Origin: Bifidobacterium sp. ESL0704
GTDB lineage: Bacteria > Actinomycetota > Actinomycetes > Actinomycetales > Bifidobacteriaceae
Direction: 5' to 3'
DNA length: 64,000 nt
Assembly (NCBI RefSeq): GCF_029392075.1
Contig: NZ_CP113929.1
Span: 372,001-436,000, forward strand
Of the stretch, positions 61,221 through 64,000 are shown piece after piece. The position numbers and the translations under genes are program-made. The number at the start of each line of letters is the position of its first letter. Within the stretch, counting starts at the first letter, position 1. The notes under the pieces are model-generated. The model was not told the origin of the DNA. It did no database searches and saw only the letters and a program-made list of their open reading frames with translations.

Positions 61221-64000
61221 ATGCAAGTTCATTTAAGAAAGTATTTGGGGGTGACACTCGGGGCGTTGGTAGCAGTCGCCACTTTGTTTACCGGTGGCAT
61301 TTGCCCAGCCAGTGCTTCGGAAAGAATCGCCAATCCGAATTCGGCAATCGGATACCCGACATTCAAAGGAGACAAGAACCCCATTCCGGAAAATGGTGTC
61401 GCTTACGATCCGGCCACCAGTTATTTGGGCAAGGTGTTCGACAAGGATGTCGCCAATGGCGCCGGCAGCGATACCGAAGACAAGCATGATTTTTGGATCG
61501 ACAAAATGCTGACCCGCAAGGGCGATGATCCGAAGCCTGTCGATGGGGCAAAGCCGGTGCAAGGCCCCTACGGAGAGGAATCGGTCGTTTCGCAAGGCAA
61601 GGACGGAGCGGGGAACACATACAGCTACAACGATCCCGATGGCAATGTCTATCTGTTTTCACGAGGTCGTGCCGCATATATGTATACCCATGATCCTGCC
61701 GTACTCGGGTTTGGCGGTAACCTCGCGTATTGGGACATCACCGATAATGAGGGTTACGATATCACCGTTTCCGTGGCGGGCAACAAGCAAAACCTCACGG
61801 AAGATGCCGGCCTGCGCAAACAGACCCCAAGTTATTGGAAGAGCGTGTTTTTCAATGCCGACAAGAGCTTGAAAGTCATCGAAGTCAAATACATTACCAA
61901 CAACAACGTCCTGGTCACCGATCTGCATTTGAGCTCGGACAAGCAGCAGGATGTGACGCTCTCGGCGTCCTCTCCCTTGGCTGCCGTGGCAGAAGGCAAT
62001 GAGCTGACGGGGCGATTCGCCGCGAAAAACAATGTGACCACGGTCTATCCTCGCTTTTCGGGAAACGGATTCACGCCGAACAATGGATCATTGGTGTCCA
62101 GCATGACTGTTCCGGCTTCAGGAGAGGTGACCGCCAAGCTTCAGTTGGGTTTGGTCACTCGGGAAATCCCTGAATCCCGCAGCGAATATGATGCGATTTA
62201 TCGTGGCGATCTGAAAGATCCCAGCGTTTCGTACAAGCGCCATGTCACCGACTACAACCGTTGGTGGGTTGACAACATCCCCTACATCCAGACCCCTGAG
62301 CAGAACATCGACAAAACTGTGTTCTATCGTTGGTGGTTGTCCAGATTCAACTATCTGGATGCCAATATGCCAGGTGGCGTACTCCAATTCCCGACCTCCA
62401 TCGAAGGGGTTTTGGGATATAACAATGCCATTGATCTGACCATCGGCATGTTCATGGATGATCTCAAATGGATGCGCAATCCTGAATATTCTTATGGCCC
62501 TTGGCTCTCCGCCGGAGAAACGGCCGGGCAGTACGGCCAGTTCCGCGATAACCCCGCGGCTCCGGATAACTGGGGTGCCAGCCATACTCAATGGATCAGT
62601 GAGGCCGCATGGGATTCCTATATGATTCACGGCGGTCCCAAGAATGTCGCGGAACTGTTGGCGGGTTACGCTGCCAATGATGCGAAGGGTCAGCTCAAGG
62701 TGCCGGGGCGTGATGTCGACAACGACATGGTGCTCGATACGAATTGGAACGCATGGACCGGCAATGATGCCGATGCCGTGTCGTTCGACGAGTATCCCGG
62801 CTATGCGCTCGACCGCGCGGAAAGCGCTACCATATGGGCCGGCGCGGTGGCATCGGCGAAAGCCTATCGTGCGGCAGGCGATGACGTCAATGCTCAAAAG
62901 ATGGAAGACTACGCCGCCAAGATGAAGAAGTCGTATATCTCGTCGCTGTGGGATGGCAAGGATAAGCTGATTCGTCATAAATGGGTGACGGGTCCGGGCA
63001 AAGGCCAGCTGGCGAAATACAAGGAAATCAACAACTACACGCCTTATTCGGTCGGTTTGATGCCTGCCGAAGGTGACAGCGATTACAAGGATGATTACGA
63101 GAACGCATTGCGTCTGTTGGCGGACGCGGATGAGCATCCCATCTTCCCGTTTGCCACGGCGAACCAGGCCGATGACAAAGAGGTGCGGAAACTCGGCAAG
63201 AATCCGACCAACAACTTCTCCATCATCAACTCGGATTTGTATTTCCGCACGTATCAGGCGGCCATCCGAAAGTATCATGCAGCGGATGCCGACAGGCAGT
63301 ATGTGACACCTGAAATGTACAAGAAGCTGCTGTATTGGAATGCCTTTGCCCATTATCAGGGTGGCGATAACCGCTATGCCGATCAGAATGAATTCTGGAA
63401 CGTCGCCGATCCCAAGGATGGCGGCAAAGTCCAGTATCGTTCCTGGATCCATCACACCCAGCTCGGTTCGACGAACTGGACGATGATTGAAGACGTGGCG
63501 GGAATGACCAGCAGAGCGGACAACAAGATTGAGCTTAACCCGATTGCGTTGCCGGGCTGGAAGCATTTCACGGTGAACAACCTCAACTATCATGGTCGTG
63601 ATGTCTCCGTTGTCTGGAATGCCGATGGCACCTACCAGGCACCAGTGGGATATACGGTATATATCGGCGGCAAGGCGGCGTTCACCGTCGATAAATTGGC
63701 CCACGTGATTTATGACCCGGCTACCGGTGAGGTCCAGATCAAGGATGATTCCGGAGCGAGCGTGCTCGCCAGCGCGACAGCCGACATGCCCGCAGCTACG
63801 GGCGTCAAGTACGGCACCAACAATCGCGTGACCGATTTGTTTGCCAAGGCCGGTACCAATGTCAATGCGGATGCGGTTTCGCAAACCAATTTGGCGCTCA
63901 ACAAGGATGTTCAGGCTACGTTTGAGGCCAATGACAGCGACAGGGCCGCAAAGAATGCCGTCGATGGTTCCACCGTCAACCAGAATTTCTGGTCGACCAA
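61221..64000 (+). CDS. second GH121 beta-L-arabinobiosidase, 5' part (cut by window end)
   Basis: The frame from ATG 61221 stays open to the end of the window, giving at least 926 residues. The signal peptide MQVHLRKYLGVTLGALVAVA is nearly that of the first GH121, and the body follows it closely: ANPNSAIGYPTFKGDKNPIP, SRGRAAYMYTHDP, IDKTVFYRWWLSRFNYLD, SIEGVLGYNNA, SFDEYPGYALDRAES and DQNEFWN. An insertion of about 14 residues near residue 105 (VDGAKPVQGPYGEESV) is absent from the first copy. A discoidin-like module starts near the end. GAAGAGG precedes the ATG. Tandem duplication including the promoter is the simplest origin; substrate specificity may have diverged. Confidence 0.88.
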   Translation, partial: MQVHLRKYLGVTLGALVAVATLFTGGICPASASERIANPNSAIGYPTFKGDKNPIPENGVAYDPATSYLGKVFDKDVANGAGSDTEDKHDFWIDKMLTRKGDDPKPVDGAKPVQGPYGEESVVSQGKDGAGNTYSYNDPDGNVYLFSRGRAAYMYTHDPAVLGFGGNLAYWDITDNEGYDITVSVAGNKQNLTEDAGLRKQTPSYWKSVFFNADKSLKVIEVKYITNNNVLVTDLHLSSDKQQDVTLSASSPLAAVAEGNELTGRFAAKNNVTTVYPRFSGNGFTPNNGSLVSSMTVPASGEVTAKLQLGLVTREIPESRSEYDAIYRGDLKDPSVSYKRHVTDYNRWWVDNIPYIQTPEQNIDKTVFYRWWLSRFNYLDANMPGGVLQFPTSIEGVLGYNNAIDLTIGMFMDDLKWMRNPEYSYGPWLSAGETAGQYGQFRDNPAAPDNWGASHTQWISEAAWDSYMIHGGPKNVAELLAGYAANDAKGQLKVPGRDVDNDMVLDTNWNAWTGNDADAVSFDEYPGYALDRAESATIWAGAVASAKAYRAAGDDVNAQKMEDYAAKMKKSYISSLWDGKDKLIRHKWVTGPGKGQLAKYKEINNYTPYSVGLMPAEGDSDYKDDYENALRLLADADEHPIFPFATANQADDKEVRKLGKNPTNNFSIINSDLYFRTYQAAIRKYHAADADRQYVTPEMYKKLLYWNAFAHYQGGDNRYADQNEFWNVADPKDGGKVQYRSWIHHTQLGSTNWTMIEDVAGMTSRADNKIELNPIALPGWKHFTVNNLNYHGRDVSVVWNADGTYQAPVGYTVYIGGKAAFTVDKLAHVIYDPATGEVQIKDDSGASVLASATADMPAATGVKYGTNNRVTDLFAKAGTNVNADAVSQTNLALNKDVQATFEANDSDRAAKNAVDGSTVNQNFWST

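Overview
The window looks like a Bifidobacterium chromosome. It is high-GC Gram-positive sequence with bifidobacterial-style carbohydrate loci (lipoprotein, two permeases and intracellular hydrolases per locus), sortase-anchored multidomain glycosidases carrying FIVAR repeats, an IclR regulator divergent from leuCD, and a MurT/GatD pair. The right end closely follows the hydroxyproline-linked beta-L-arabinooligosaccharide (extensin) locus known from B. longum (HypBA1, HypBA2, HypAA). The species assignment is inference.

Layout. 0-3.6 kb: hexuronate catabolism (uxaC end, uxuB, manD). 3.6-5.6 kb: a low-GC AbiE type IV toxin-antitoxin pair with large palindromic operators. 5.6-15.7 kb: a glycoside uptake and hydrolysis locus (GH30, ABC lipoprotein and two permeases, a YesL-like membrane protein, GH78 rhamnosidase). 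15.9-30.7 kb: housekeeping genes (gltX, tRNA-Glu, tRNA-Gln, a phosphoesterase, an IclR regulator, leuC, leuD, murA, dnaB, murT, gatD). The gaps here hold six unrelated tandem-repeat families (72, 51, 62, about 123, 62 and 7 bp), and a cluster of DnaA boxes lies upstream of dnaB. 30.8-34.3 kb: a minus-strand six-gene operon of small helical proteins, a membrane protein and a lipoprotein, resembling the accessory set of LXG/type VII secretion loci. 34.6-36.9 kb: a phasin-like protein and a UbiB-type kinase.

37-44.2 kb: the most striking region. A GH127/GH146-type enzyme with a twin-arginine signal peptide is followed by a non-catalytic cell-wall-anchored protein. Both are divergent from tatA, tatC and tatB. 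This looks like a Tat translocase dedicated to one zinc/cysteine glycosidase, in a genus that to my knowledge usually lacks Tat.

44.3-64 kb: the extensin arabinan locus. It holds a LacI repressor, a lipoprotein, two permeases, a cytoplasmic GH127 (HypBA1-like), a GH121 (HypBA2-like), a GH43 (HypAA-like) and a second GH121 cut by the window edge. The two GH121 genes share homologous promoters and leaders, which points to tandem duplication. TGCGAAA-type sites recur at the lacI, lipoprotein and both GH121 promoters. The implied route is: surface GH43 and GH121 trim extensin side chains, the ABC transporter imports beta-L-arabinobiose, and cytoplasmic GH127 splits it to arabinose.
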